Shown here: piece by piece, positions 46,145 through 54,804 of the stretch
How positions within the stretch are numbered: position 1 is the stretch's first letter
How the letters are laid out: each line of letters opens with the position of its first letter
Assembly: GCF_001684965.1 (NCBI RefSeq)
Contig: NZ_MAYG01000001.1
Span: 1,922,001 to 1,986,000 of the forward strand
DNA: 64,000 nucleotides
Direction: 5' to 3'
Source: Chryseobacterium arthrosphaerae
GTDB taxonomy: Bacteria; Bacteroidota; Bacteroidia; Flavobacteriales; Weeksellaceae
Made by a program: the position numbers and the translations under genes
The notes under the pieces: generated by a model
What the model saw: the letters and a program-made list of their open reading frames with translations, nothing else
Database searches by the model: none
Told to the model about the DNA's origin: nothing

Positions 46145-47863
46145 TTAATTCGGTATAATATCATTGGAAGAGGTACTGTACAGCCCAATGAGGCTTCCTG
46201 TGAAACCGCCCGCTACATCCGTCGAAAGGATATCTCCTGAAACCGGTCCGCCAAGGTTTTTATAGTTCTTACCATCCAGCGAATAATTAAAGCTATGCTC
46301 ATCTTTATCTGCTACCACCTGCAGTTTAACCGGTTTGGATAATGAAATCTTCTCGCTGGCAATCAGCTTTGATTGTCCTTTTTCCGTTCTTTCCAATACG
46401 ATGTAGAAATCTTTATCTTTCTTCGTGATTCCGAAAACATAATGGAATGTTTCACTTTGATAACAGGTAATTCCTGCCAGCTCTTTTTCTGATTTAGGCT
46501 TAAAATCCAGGGTTACAGAAGTTTCAAATGATTCATGCTGCAATCTGTGGAACAGTGCCGAAACCGGAGCCAATGCTTTGATATTGGTGGCAAAAGGGTT
46601 TACTTTCACCCCATTTTTTGTAACGGTAATAAAACTTTCACGAGGTCCGCGCATGGCTATCCAGCGGTAATCAAGGTTTTTATCGGTTAATTTGTCGTTA
46701 TAGGTAAAGTTTCCATTGGGTAAAAATCCGTTTTGTCCGTTTTGATTCTGAACTCCAGCTGGTAATTTCAGTTTTGGTTTCATCGGAACCAGCCCGTTTT
46801 GGAAAACCGGGTATTTTCCACTCCAGTCAACCGGAAGGATAAATGTTTCACGGCCTTTGTTGACTCTGTTTTTCTCATTCGGGCGTATCGCCAGAAATAC
46901 TCCGTAATATTGGCCATCCGGTGTTTCAACCAGATCTGCATGACCAGCCCAGTCTACTTTTTCTTTTCGGTCTTTCGGGAAATAGCGCTGTGTCAGAATC
47001 GGGTTATTGCCAGCCGGAACGTAAGGTCCTTTCGGAGAATCGGACATAAAAATAACTTCACTGTGATTGCCTCCGGTTCCTCCTTCCGCGCACATCAGAT
47101 AGTATTTCCCGTTCTTTTTGTAAATATGAGGACCTTCAATCCAGATGGGCTTTTGGGAAAGATCCACACCGCCGTTTACAATAATCTTATCCGAACCCGC
47201 AACTACCTGGTCTTTTTCGAGATCATAGTCCCACATCTTAATCACACGATGGCCGTTGTACTGTTCAGTACCTTGTGGCGGAGCATCATTGTGAACGATA
47301 TATGCTTTCCCGTCATCATCAAAGAAAATAGCAGGATCAATACCTTCAAAATTGAGTTTCTGAACTTCGCTCCATCCTTTTGCAGGGTCTTTTGTTTTTA
47401 CGACCATATTTCCGATACCACCCGCAAACTGGGTAGTGATCATATAAAAAGTATCGTTGTGCTTATTGTATTTGATATCCGGTGCATAAATTCCATGGGA
47501 AACACCTGATTTTTCCACTTTAAGCTGTGAAGGCCTATCCAAAACGTGTCCTACCTGTTTCCAGTTCACAAGATCTTTAGAAGTAAAAATCGGAACTCCC
47601 GGAAACATTGAAAATGAAGAATTTACAAGATAGTAATCTTCGCCTTTTCTGGTAATGCTGGGATCGGGGTAACAGCCCTGTAAAATCGGGGAATAAAACT
47701 CGTCCGGTTTAAGAGGGTTATCATTATATATTTTATCGTTTCCACGGTAGTTGAAGTCTGAGAAAGTCTGGGCAGAAATAGTAGCCACCGAGAGCAAAGC
47801 AGCTGCTGCAATGATATGTTTTCTATTCCTGAAAAAAGTTAAATTCATTATATTCTGTTTCAT
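46145..47863 (-). CDS. GH43 glycosidase with C-terminal beta-sandwich
   Basis: A 572-residue exported enzyme. Either of two ATGs (47863 or 47848) gives a signal ending ATISAQ. Catalytic motifs are GCYPDPSIT with base Asp67, EGIDPAIFFDDDG, and the acid Glu in IWIEGPHIYKKNG. The C-terminal domain (about 375-572) is the GH43 C2-type concanavalin-like fold that shapes the xylosidase pocket (LFHRLQHESFETSV). Likely beta-xylosidase or arabinofuranosidase. It stands directly upstream of the second two-domain GH43, with an 86-base gap containing an intergenic repeat. Confidence 0.87.
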   Translation of the reverse strand: MKQNIMNLTFFRNRKHIIAAAALLSVATISAQTFSDFNYRGNDKIYNDNPLKPDEFYSPILQGCYPDPSITRKGEDYYLVNSSFSMFPGVPIFTSKDLVNWKQVGHVLDRPSQLKVEKSGVSHGIYAPDIKYNKHNDTFYMITTQFAGGIGNMVVKTKDPAKGWSEVQKLNFEGIDPAIFFDDDGKAYIVHNDAPPQGTEQYNGHRVIKMWDYDLEKDQVVAGSDKIIVNGGVDLSQKPIWIEGPHIYKKNGKYYLMCAEGGTGGNHSEVIFMSDSPKGPYVPAGNNPILTQRYFPKDRKEKVDWAGHADLVETPDGQYYGVFLAIRPNEKNRVNKGRETFILPVDWSGKYPVFQNGLVPMKPKLKLPAGVQNQNGQNGFLPNGNFTYNDKLTDKNLDYRWIAMRGPRESFITVTKNGVKVNPFATNIKALAPVSALFHRLQHESFETSVTLDFKPKSEKELAGITCYQSETFHYVFGITKKDKDFYIVLERTEKGQSKLIASEKISLSKPVKLQVVADKDEHSFNYSLDGKNYKNLGGPVSGDILSTDVAGGFTGSLIGLYSTSSNDIIPN

Positions 47864-47923
47864 TGTTATTCTTTTTTTATAGTTTTTAAAATGTATATTT
47901 TTGGATAGGTGTTGTTTCTTTTT

Positions 47924-47990
47924 AACGCTGAGGCCGCAAGTTTTTTAACTACATGCTTGATAAGGTTCGCAAGGGCGTTACACTCAGCAA
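47924..47990. repeat. Imperfect inverted-repeat element upstream of GH43
   Basis: AACGCTGAGG at 47924-47933 faces GCGTTACACTCAGC at 47975-47988, pairing GCTGAG with CTCAGC and AACGC with GCGTT. Between them CCGCAAG and TTCGCAAGG repeat. It looks like the CGCAAAG-rich intergenic repeats frequent in flavobacterial genomes. Confidence 0.4.
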
Positions 47991-48039
47991 TGGGTATTTG
48001 TATTTTATTATTATAATCGTTTACTGATCGTTATATATT

Positions 48040-49314
48040 TTAAACGGGTTTCTTCCGGTTGATTATTTTAATCAATCCCCAGGCTGTAACATAGGATATT
48101 CCTGCTATGAAAAATATAATATTGTAGCCTCCGTTGATATTTCCTGATTTTTTAAAGGTATCGAGAACAATTCCGATAAAAAGGGGAAAAATTATTCCTG
48201 CTGCAGAACCTAGCATTCCACCAAAACCAATGACAGAACTGACATAATTATTAGGCAACTGATCTCCGACCGTAGTCATAAGATTGGCTCCCCAACCTTG
48301 ATGCGCAGCTGTTGCAAAGGCAATGATGATCGTGATCATCCACATATTATCTACATATTTTGAGAACATGACCGGAACTACCATCAAAGCAAACAACAAC
48401 ATGGTAATGCTTCTGGCTCTTCCGATGGCCCAGCCTTTTTTGATCAGAAATGATGAAAGATAGCCTCCGCCGATACTTCCGATCGTAGTTCCGCTGTAAA
48501 TAATAATCAATGGAAGCGATGGTTTTGTTAAATCCATTTTGAAAACATCCGAGAAATAGGCCGGCAGCCAGAACATGAAGAAATACCAGATAGGATCGGT
48601 TAACATTTTACCGATGGCAAACGACCATGTTACTTTATATTTGAGTAATTCCGATAAAGGGATTTTCGTTTTTTCTTCTGCTTTTTCAGCCTGATCACTT
48701 TTAATGTATTGCAGTTCTTCCTTGCTGAGATTTTTTGTTTTTTCCGGTACGGCATAGAATTTCCACCAAAGGATAATCCAAACCATACCCAAAGCACCGA
48801 TCCATACAAAAGTCTGTCTCCAGCCGTAATGTCCAAGAATGAACGGAACCAGCAGCGGTGCTAAAATAGCTCCCACCGTTGCTCCTGAGTTAAAAATTCC
48901 GGTTGCCAGCGCTCTTTCTTTTTTAGGAAACCACTCAGCTACAGATTTGATCGCAGCAGGAAAGTTTCCTGCCTCACTGATTCCTAAAGTGCTTCTCGCA
49001 ATGATAAACCCGATGGTACTTTTGACAAGACCATGTCCTATAGAGGCAAGACTCCACACAATAAGGGAAACGGCATACCCGATTTTGGTTCCCACCTTGT
49101 CTATAAACCTTCCCATCGCCATATAACCAATGGCATAAGTCGTGGTAAAGGCCATGACGATATAGCTGTAATCTTTTTCGTCCCAGCTGAATTCCTTTTC
49201 CAGTACAGGTTTCAGCAAACCCATTACCTGACGGTCAAGGTAATTGATCGTAGTGGCGAGAAAGACAAGGGACAGCATCCACCATCTTATATTGCGGTTT
49301 TGAGGAGCCTGCAT
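48040..49314 (-). CDS. exuT: MFS hexuronate transporter (ExuT-like)
   Basis: A 424-residue major facilitator of the anion:cation symporter group with about 12 membrane segments. It shows TTINYLDRQVMGLL in the first helix, then GRFIDKVGTKIGY, the G-I-S-E-A-G-N-F-P-A motif (LGISEAGNFPAAIKS) and KKERALATGIFNSGA, as in hexuronate transporters. It imports D-glucuronate, and possibly galacturonate, across the inner membrane. Its ATG follows the stop codon of eda without any spacer, showing translational coupling in the glucuronate operon. Confidence 0.9.
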   Translation of the reverse strand: MQAPQNRNIRWWMLSLVFLATTINYLDRQVMGLLKPVLEKEFSWDEKDYSYIVMAFTTTYAIGYMAMGRFIDKVGTKIGYAVSLIVWSLASIGHGLVKSTIGFIIARSTLGISEAGNFPAAIKSVAEWFPKKERALATGIFNSGATVGAILAPLLVPFILGHYGWRQTFVWIGALGMVWIILWWKFYAVPEKTKNLSKEELQYIKSDQAEKAEEKTKIPLSELLKYKVTWSFAIGKMLTDPIWYFFMFWLPAYFSDVFKMDLTKPSLPLIIIYSGTTIGSIGGGYLSSFLIKKGWAIGRARSITMLLFALMVVPVMFSKYVDNMWMITIIIAFATAAHQGWGANLMTTVGDQLPNNYVSSVIGFGGMLGSAAGIIFPLFIGIVLDTFKKSGNINGGYNIIFFIAGISYVTAWGLIKIINRKKPV

Positions 49315-49950
49315 TTAATTATGATTAAGTTGTTGTAATAAATTCTGTGTTTTCCGGGTCAATTCTTCTTCATTACAATCTTTTCCAATAAGGGCACTTC
49401 CCAATCCTGCTGCTATGGCACCCCCATTGAGCCATTCCATAATATCTTCAAATTCTGCATTGATCCCTCCGGTAGGCATGAAATTCATTCCCGGGAAAAC
49501 AGGCTGTACCGATTTGATGTATTTCTTCCCTAAAGCATCAGCCGGGAATATTTTAACCAGTTTTAAACCGTTCTGATAGGCAATATTGATATCGGAAGGA
49601 GTAAAACAGCCCGGAATCAAAAGGATATTTCTTTCAAGCGCATGTTTCACCAATACTTCACTGATGACAGGTGTAATGATGAAATCTGCTTTTGCATGAG
49701 CATAATCATCCATTTCTTTTATGTTTTTCACCGTTCCGATTCCTAACAGAAGTCCGGGAAATTCTGCATTCGAAATGGTTTTTAGTCTGGTGAAATTTTC
49801 CAGGGCCTGATGACCACGGTTGGTATATTCTATCACACGGATTCCTGCTTCGTATAAAGCTTTTATGATATTTTTTGAAACTTCAAACGATTCGTTATAA
49901 AACAACGGAACGATTTTCTGGTCCTTTATTTTTTGTACTATTTCACTCAT
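49315..49950 (-). CDS. eda: KDPG / 4-hydroxy-2-oxoglutarate aldolase
   Basis: A 211-residue class I aldolase that splits 2-keto-3-deoxy-6-phosphogluconate into pyruvate and glyceraldehyde 3-phosphate. The Schiff-base lysine is Lys133 in KLVKIFPADALG, with the base region IEYTNRG (Glu41) and PTGGI near residue 165. It is the last enzymatic step of glucuronate breakdown here. It overlaps kdgK by 4 bases (ATGA) and abuts exuT. Confidence 0.93.
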   Translation of the reverse strand: MSEIVQKIKDQKIVPLFYNESFEVSKNIIKALYEAGIRVIEYTNRGHQALENFTRLKTISNAEFPGLLLGIGTVKNIKEMDDYAHAKADFIITPVISEVLVKHALERNILLIPGCFTPSDINIAYQNGLKLVKIFPADALGKKYIKSVQPVFPGMNFMPTGGINAEFEDIMEWLNGGAIAAGLGSALIGKDCNEEELTRKTQNLLQQLNHN

Positions 49951-50945
49951 AATGTTTCGATATTAATGCTTTCATCAATGGTATCTCCTTTTACGAAAAG
50001 CTTTTTAAAAGCAACTTTTGTCGCATCCTCCAGGATCTGCTGGTCAGGATTTCCTTTTAAAATTCCATGAATTAAGGCGGCCATGAAAGAATCACCGCTT
50101 CCTACTCTTTCTTCAATTTTCTCTGAATTATATATTTCTGAAACCAAAAGCTGTTCATCAGCAAACAAAGTGGCAAAATAATTGACCCGTTCGCCGTTTG
50201 TAAAGCGGAAGGTATTTGCAATTTTTTCCACCTCCGGGAATTGTCTTCTGATTTTTAACGCTGTTTTTTCAGCCTGTTTCAGAAGATTTTCATCATCAAA
50301 TTTCCCGTTAAGCTCGTACTTAACAGGAATTTCCAGAAACTGCTCTACAGACCAGATATTTCCCATGAGAACGTTAACAAAAGGCATCAGTTCTTTAATT
50401 TTATGAGGATTCTGGTTTTGCCAAAGCAACGCTCTGTAATTCAGATCGAGGGAAACTGTAATATTTCTGTTTCTGGCTTCTTTCATGATCTGTAAACATT
50501 TACGAAATGCATGGTCACTCAAAGCCGGTGTGATGGTGCTGATGTGCAGCCATTTTACTCCTGAAAATATTTCATCATCACTGAAAGTTTCAAAATCCGA
50601 TTGGGTAAAAACAGACGGAAAACGGTCGTAAACCACTGACGCATTCTGCATATCTCCATCGGAAGAAAGGTAAAATGTTCCTATTCTTCCCTTGTTCTTT
50701 TCTGCAAGGACTTCTATTCCTTTATTTTTAAGCTGTAGTTCGAGGTGATTTCCTACAAAATTCTCGGGTAAAGCTGATAACAGTTTCACAGAATTCTTCC
50801 ACTGGGAAAGTGCTGCCGCAACATTGTATTCAGCGCCGCCAACATACATCTTCAGAGACTGTTCATTGAGCCAGTTTCCTTCGGAATCCGGGGCAAAGTG
50901 GAGAAGCAGTTCCCCGAAACATAGTATTTTCGTCGAATCCCCCAT
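49947..50945 (-). CDS. kdgK: 2-keto-3-deoxygluconate kinase
   Basis: A 332-residue PfkB-family sugar kinase from the ATG at 50945 (MGDSTKILCFGE). A longer frame would start at a TTG. It has the N-terminal GELLLHFAP and GGAEYNVAAALSQW motif, and the C-terminal anion-hole motif ERVGSGDSFMAALIHG with the catalytic Asp. It phosphorylates KDG formed by UxuA. It begins 4 bases after the uxaC stop and overlaps eda by 4 bases. Confidence 0.92.
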   Translation of the reverse strand: MGDSTKILCFGELLLHFAPDSEGNWLNEQSLKMYVGGAEYNVAAALSQWKNSVKLLSALPENFVGNHLELQLKNKGIEVLAEKNKGRIGTFYLSSDGDMQNASVVYDRFPSVFTQSDFETFSDDEIFSGVKWLHISTITPALSDHAFRKCLQIMKEARNRNITVSLDLNYRALLWQNQNPHKIKELMPFVNVLMGNIWSVEQFLEIPVKYELNGKFDDENLLKQAEKTALKIRRQFPEVEKIANTFRFTNGERVNYFATLFADEQLLVSEIYNSEKIEERVGSGDSFMAALIHGILKGNPDQQILEDATKVAFKKLFVKGDTIDESINIETL

Positions 50946-50949
50946 GGTT

Positions 50950-52368
50950 TTAAATTTCAAAATAATTTTTTGTATTGTGATAGCAGATGTCCTGAATGAT
51001 CTTTCCTACCCATTTTTCATCATTGGGTAGCAGACCTCTTTCCATTTCACTTCCGAATATGTTGCATAAAAGCCTTCTGAAATAATCGTGTCTTGAAAAT
51101 GACAGCAGACTTCGGGAATCAGTCAACATGCCGACAAAAGTGCTGATCAGACCGATATTGGAAAGTGTGTTCATCTGCCTGGTCATCCCGTCAAGCTGAT
51201 CGAGAAACCACCAGGCTGCTCCAAACTGTACTTTGGATTTGATGCCTCCTTCATTGAAGTTTCCGGCAAGGGATGCCAGAACTTCATTAAATGCCGGGTT
51301 CAGATTGTAAATAATGGTTTTAGCCAGTTTTTCTTCTGTGTTCAGTGCATCCAATAAAATGCTCAATCTCTGTGCGTAATAACGTTCTCCAATGGCATCA
51401 TATCCTGCATTGGCACCTATTTTTCTGAACATTTCTGAATTGTTGTTTCGGGTTGCTCCTACATGAAACTGCTGTACCCATCCTTTTTCTGCATACATTT
51501 TGCAAAGCTCTTTCAGCAAATAGCCGCATAATGCATCCGGATCGGAAAACGTTGAAAGATTACCTTTCAGGAATTCAGAAAATTCTTTTTCAAGGCTATG
51601 ATTCCATTTTGTGGTATCCGGAAAATATTCAAAGCCGTGATCGGCCACTTTTGCTCCTGCTTCCACAAAATAATTGATTCTGGACTGAAGTGCATTCAAC
51701 AGATCGGAAGCTGATGTGATTGAAAATCCGCAGACTTTTTCAAGTTTTTTGATTCCTGAAAGATATTGTGCGGGATTGATTATATTAATATAGGAATCAG
51801 GACGGAAAGCCGGAAGAACAGCGGTGTTAAATCCACTGTTTTTTAAAGCCTTGTGATGAACCAGGTCATCAGCAGGATCATCTGTAGTGCACAATGCTTC
51901 TACCTTAAAATTCTGAATGATGGATTGTGATAAAAAGCCGGATGTCTGCAGACTTTCATTCATCTGATGATATACAGTATCTGCAGTATTGGGTGATAAA
52001 TATTCACTGATTCCAAAAGGATTTTTGAGCTCCAGATGCGTCCAGTGAAATAGCGGGTTACGAAGGGTATAAGGCACTACTTCTGCCCATTTCATAAATT
52101 TTTCGTGATCTGAAGCATTTCCTGAAATAAACTGTTCATCAATACCAAAATTTCTCATGGCTCTCCATTTGTAATGATCACCATCCAGCCAGATAGCGGT
52201 TGGAGAACGGAAGTTTTGATTGGCAGCAATAACATCCGGCTCAAGATGATTGTGATAATCGATCACAGGCATATCTTTGGCATATCCGAAATAGAGATCC
52301 TCCGCTTTTGCTGATTCAAGCAGAAACAATTCTCCGAAAACTTCTTTATTTTTAATAGAATTACTCAT
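50950..52368 (-). CDS. uxaC: Glucuronate isomerase
   Basis: A 472-residue protein, family length. It isomerises D-glucuronate to D-fructuronate (or galacturonate to tagaturonate). UxaC landmarks are VIDYHNHLEPDVIAAN at the N terminus with metal-binding His residues, DGDHYKWRAMRNFG, TTDDPADDL, QFHVGATRNNNSEMF and the C-terminal FVGMLTDSRSLLSFSRHDYFRR. It opens the uxaC-kdgK-eda-exuT run. The preceding 336 bases hold a solitary repeat and a terminator, so this run probably has its own promoter. Confidence 0.96.
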   Translation of the reverse strand: MSNSIKNKEVFGELFLLESAKAEDLYFGYAKDMPVIDYHNHLEPDVIAANQNFRSPTAIWLDGDHYKWRAMRNFGIDEQFISGNASDHEKFMKWAEVVPYTLRNPLFHWTHLELKNPFGISEYLSPNTADTVYHQMNESLQTSGFLSQSIIQNFKVEALCTTDDPADDLVHHKALKNSGFNTAVLPAFRPDSYINIINPAQYLSGIKKLEKVCGFSITSASDLLNALQSRINYFVEAGAKVADHGFEYFPDTTKWNHSLEKEFSEFLKGNLSTFSDPDALCGYLLKELCKMYAEKGWVQQFHVGATRNNNSEMFRKIGANAGYDAIGERYYAQRLSILLDALNTEEKLAKTIIYNLNPAFNEVLASLAGNFNEGGIKSKVQFGAAWWFLDQLDGMTRQMNTLSNIGLISTFVGMLTDSRSLLSFSRHDYFRRLLCNIFGSEMERGLLPNDEKWVGKIIQDICYHNTKNYFEI

Positions 52369-52416
52369 GATTTACTTTTACAATCCTGAATTTTAATTAA
52401 CTTGTTTAAACTTTGT

Positions 52417-52575
52417 AAAACCACAAAAGTCACAAAAGCTTTATTTTAAAAAGACTTTAGCTCACTTAAGAAAGTTTAAAAATGATGCTGCAGAAGAGCT
52501 CAGATAAGATGAAAATCAAAGATTTCCAAAAATTCCTGGCTCTGAAAAACTTAAGTAGTTGAACTTTTTGCTTCA
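52417..52575 (-). repeat. Solitary, inverted and degenerate copy of the 43.6-44.4 kb repeat
   Basis: It starts AAAACCACAAAAGTCACAAA and contains CTCACTTAAG, ATGAAAATCAAAGATTT and GGCTCTGAAAAACTTAAG. These are the reverse complement of the array unit in the same order. It is the unit's length once but diverged at its right end. Confidence 0.75.
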
Positions 52576-52641
52576 TCATCAATATATAAGATTAAACAGC
52601 TTTTCTCTTTACATAGTCAGACTTTAGGCAAGTCCGGATTT

Positions 52642-52678
52642 TAAAAACAAGACCCTGAATGAAACCATTTAAGGTCCT
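52642..52678 (-). terminator. Terminator after uxuB
   Basis: Stem of about 12 positions with wobbles, 52667-52678 pairing with 52649-52660, followed on the minus strand by TTGTTTTTA. Confidence 0.5.
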
Positions 52679-52704
52679 GTTTAATGATATGAAGAAATTA
52701 GTTT

Positions 52705-53520
52705 TTATACTCCGCTGAACGCACTGAAACCTCCGTCCACAGGTATCAGTGCTCCTGTGATAAAACTTGCTGCATCGGAACACAGAAACTGTACAACACC
52801 GTTCAACTCCTCTACTTCTCCAAATCTCTGCATAGGTGTTTTAGCCATTACTTTTTTACTTCTCTCGGTTAAGCTTCCGTCCGGATTCAGAAGGATTGCA
52901 CGGTTCTGATCTCCAATGAAAAACCCTGGTGCCACGGCGTTCACCCGTATCTTATCTCCGAATTTCAAAGCCAGGTCAGAGGCCAGCCATTGGGTAAAAT
53001 TGGTAATTGCCGATTTGGCTGCAGAATATCCGGCTACTCTCGTAATCGCTGAATAGGCAGCCATGGAAGAAATATTAATAATGTTACCGCTCCCCTGCTC
53101 AGCCATTGCTTTTCCGAAAACATAACTCGGATAAACAGTTCCGTTGATATTGAGATCGGTAACCTCAGCCCATCCCTTCATATCCATATCAAAAAATGAC
53201 TGTTCGGGAGATAAGGTGGCTGCCGGAATATTTCCACCGGCTATATTGAGCAGAATATCAATGCTGCCATACTTTTCTTTTATTTTCACAGAAGCAGCTT
53301 CAAGGCTTTCAATATCCATCACATTGGCTTCTACAGCGAGTGCATCACCTCTCAAATCTGTAAGCTCTTTTACACGGGCATCCAGTGTTTCCTGGTTTCT
53401 TCCCAGTGCGACAACTTTGGCGCCGGCTTCTATAAAACTTTTGGCAAGGCTGCCTCCCAAAACGCCTGAAGCCCCTGTGATGACTGCTACTTTGTTTTTA
53501 ATACTAAACAGGTCTTTCAT
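52705..53520 (-). CDS. SDR-family fructuronate reductase / mannonate oxidoreductase
   Basis: A 271-residue short-chain dehydrogenase with the nucleotide-binding motif GASGVLGGS near the N terminus, NIAGG in the loop, Ser151 and the catalytic Tyr165/Lys169 in YSAAKSA. Located between uxuA and uxaC, it most likely reduces D-fructuronate to D-mannonate, replacing the unrelated classical UxuB long-chain dehydrogenase. This form is common in Bacteroidota. Reaction assignment rests on context and on resemblance to annotated SDR mannonate oxidoreductases. It follows uxuA after 30 bases and ends in a terminator. Confidence 0.85.
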   Translation of the reverse strand: MKDLFSIKNKVAVITGASGVLGGSLAKSFIEAGAKVVALGRNQETLDARVKELTDLRGDALAVEANVMDIESLEAASVKIKEKYGSIDILLNIAGGNIPAATLSPEQSFFDMDMKGWAEVTDLNINGTVYPSYVFGKAMAEQGSGNIINISSMAAYSAITRVAGYSAAKSAITNFTQWLASDLALKFGDKIRVNAVAPGFFIGDQNRAILLNPDGSLTERSKKVMAKTPMQRFGEVEELNGVVQFLCSDAASFITGALIPVDGGFSAFSGV

Positions 53521-53550
53521 TACTTTTTACTATTTTATTACAAACGCAGT

Positions 53551-54726
53551 TTAATTTTTCTGTACTTCTGACTGAACGGCAGCCATTACTCCTCCGATCT
53601 GACCCAATGCCAGCATTCTTCCTAAAAATGAATAGCCGGGATTATAGCCTTTGTCAATATCTTCCGTTAAAAGTCTTCCGTGGTCTATTCTCATCGGCAG
53701 GTCAGGGTTTTCTTTTTCGAATACACGGATCACTTCAATAAGCTTTCCTCTTCCTCCCAAGTGATGAGCCTCGATAAAATCACCGTTTTCAAAAACATTT
53801 GTACTTCTCAGGTGAACGAATTTGGTTCTGTGGGCAAATTTCTCCGCCAGTTTTGGAACATCATTCTGAAGGTTGGCACTTAGAGATCCTGCACAGAATG
53901 TTAATCCGTTGTGAGGGTTATCAACAGCTTTCAGAAGCCAGTCAATATCCTCTTCATTGGTTACTATTCTTGGCAAGCCCAATAGTGAAAACGGCGGATC
54001 ATCAGGGTGTACACACATCTGGATATTCCATTTTTCACAGACAGGCATTATTTTTTCAAGGAAATATTTCATATTTTGGCGAAGCTGGTGTTTATCTATA
54101 CCATCATACAATGCCAGTAAACTTTTGAACTTTTCTACAGGATTCAATTCGCCTTCTTTGATATTTCCGTTCACGAATCCCTGTGTTTTTACAATAACTG
54201 AGTCTATCAGATCATGATTATCTTTTTCCGTTAAGGTATTTTTTAATTCTTCTACTTTTTGAAGGATTTCCGAACTATACTCATTTTCTGCTCCTTTTCT
54301 TTGAAGGATATGAATTTCGAAGTACGCAAACTTGGTTTTGTCAAAATAAAGGGATGACGAACCGTCTTTCCATTTGTAAAAAAGATCGGTGCGTGCCCAG
54401 TCAAGAACAGGCATAAAGTTGTAGCAGACAGTTGTAACTCCTGCTTTACCCAGATTTTCAAGGCTTGTGATATAATTTTCTATTAAAAAGTCACGGTCTT
54501 CACCGCCGTATTTGATGGCTTCACTCACGGGAAGACTTTCCACAACAGACCAGCAAAGTCCGTGGCTTTCTATATAGTTTTTATAATCATCAATTTCCTC
54601 TGAATTCCAGATTTCTCCGTTTGGAATATCATGCAGGGCAGAAACAATTCCTTCTACTCCTATTTGACGAAGTGTGCTGAGTGCTATTTTGTCTTTTTTG
54701 CCAAACCAGCGCCAGGTTTTTTCCAT
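53551..54726 (-). CDS. uxuA: Mannonate dehydratase
   Basis: About 391 residues from the ATG at 54726 (MEKTWRWFGKKDKIALS). The annotated longer frame adds a non-conserved Cys-rich tail. UxuA dehydrates D-mannonate to 2-keto-3-deoxygluconate. Landmarks are WRWFG, VEGIVSALHDIPNGE, CYNFMPVLDWARTDL, MCVHPDDPPFSLLGLPRIV, and HLRSTN with HHLGGRGKL. It follows susD after 78 bases and heads the uxuA-SDR pair. Confidence 0.95.
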   Translation of the reverse strand: MEKTWRWFGKKDKIALSTLRQIGVEGIVSALHDIPNGEIWNSEEIDDYKNYIESHGLCWSVVESLPVSEAIKYGGEDRDFLIENYITSLENLGKAGVTTVCYNFMPVLDWARTDLFYKWKDGSSSLYFDKTKFAYFEIHILQRKGAENEYSSEILQKVEELKNTLTEKDNHDLIDSVIVKTQGFVNGNIKEGELNPVEKFKSLLALYDGIDKHQLRQNMKYFLEKIMPVCEKWNIQMCVHPDDPPFSLLGLPRIVTNEEDIDWLLKAVDNPHNGLTFCAGSLSANLQNDVPKLAEKFAHRTKFVHLRSTNVFENGDFIEAHHLGGRGKLIEVIRVFEKENPDLPMRIDHGRLLTEDIDKGYNPGYSFLGRMLALGQIGGVMAAVQSEVQKN

Positions 54727-54804
54727 AGTTTTAAATTTTAATTCAGATAAACAAAGCAGGTGCTTGCACACCTACTCTGTTGCTGATATGAATGTAGAAT
54801 GAAA

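Larger units (their letters stand above)
52369..52704. other. Intergenic region with a solitary repeat copy and a terminator, 336 bp
   Basis: It separates uxuB from uxaC. It holds the inverted single repeat at 52417-52575 and a hairpin terminator at 52649-52678. The uxaC-proximal 50 bases are A/T-rich without a clear -7 box. Confidence 0.55.

Noticed and set aside
46799..47509. 236-codon plus-strand frame opposite the GH43 gene
   Set aside because: It lies fully antisense to a well supported GH43 coding region with catalytic motifs; its composition is that of a shadow frame.
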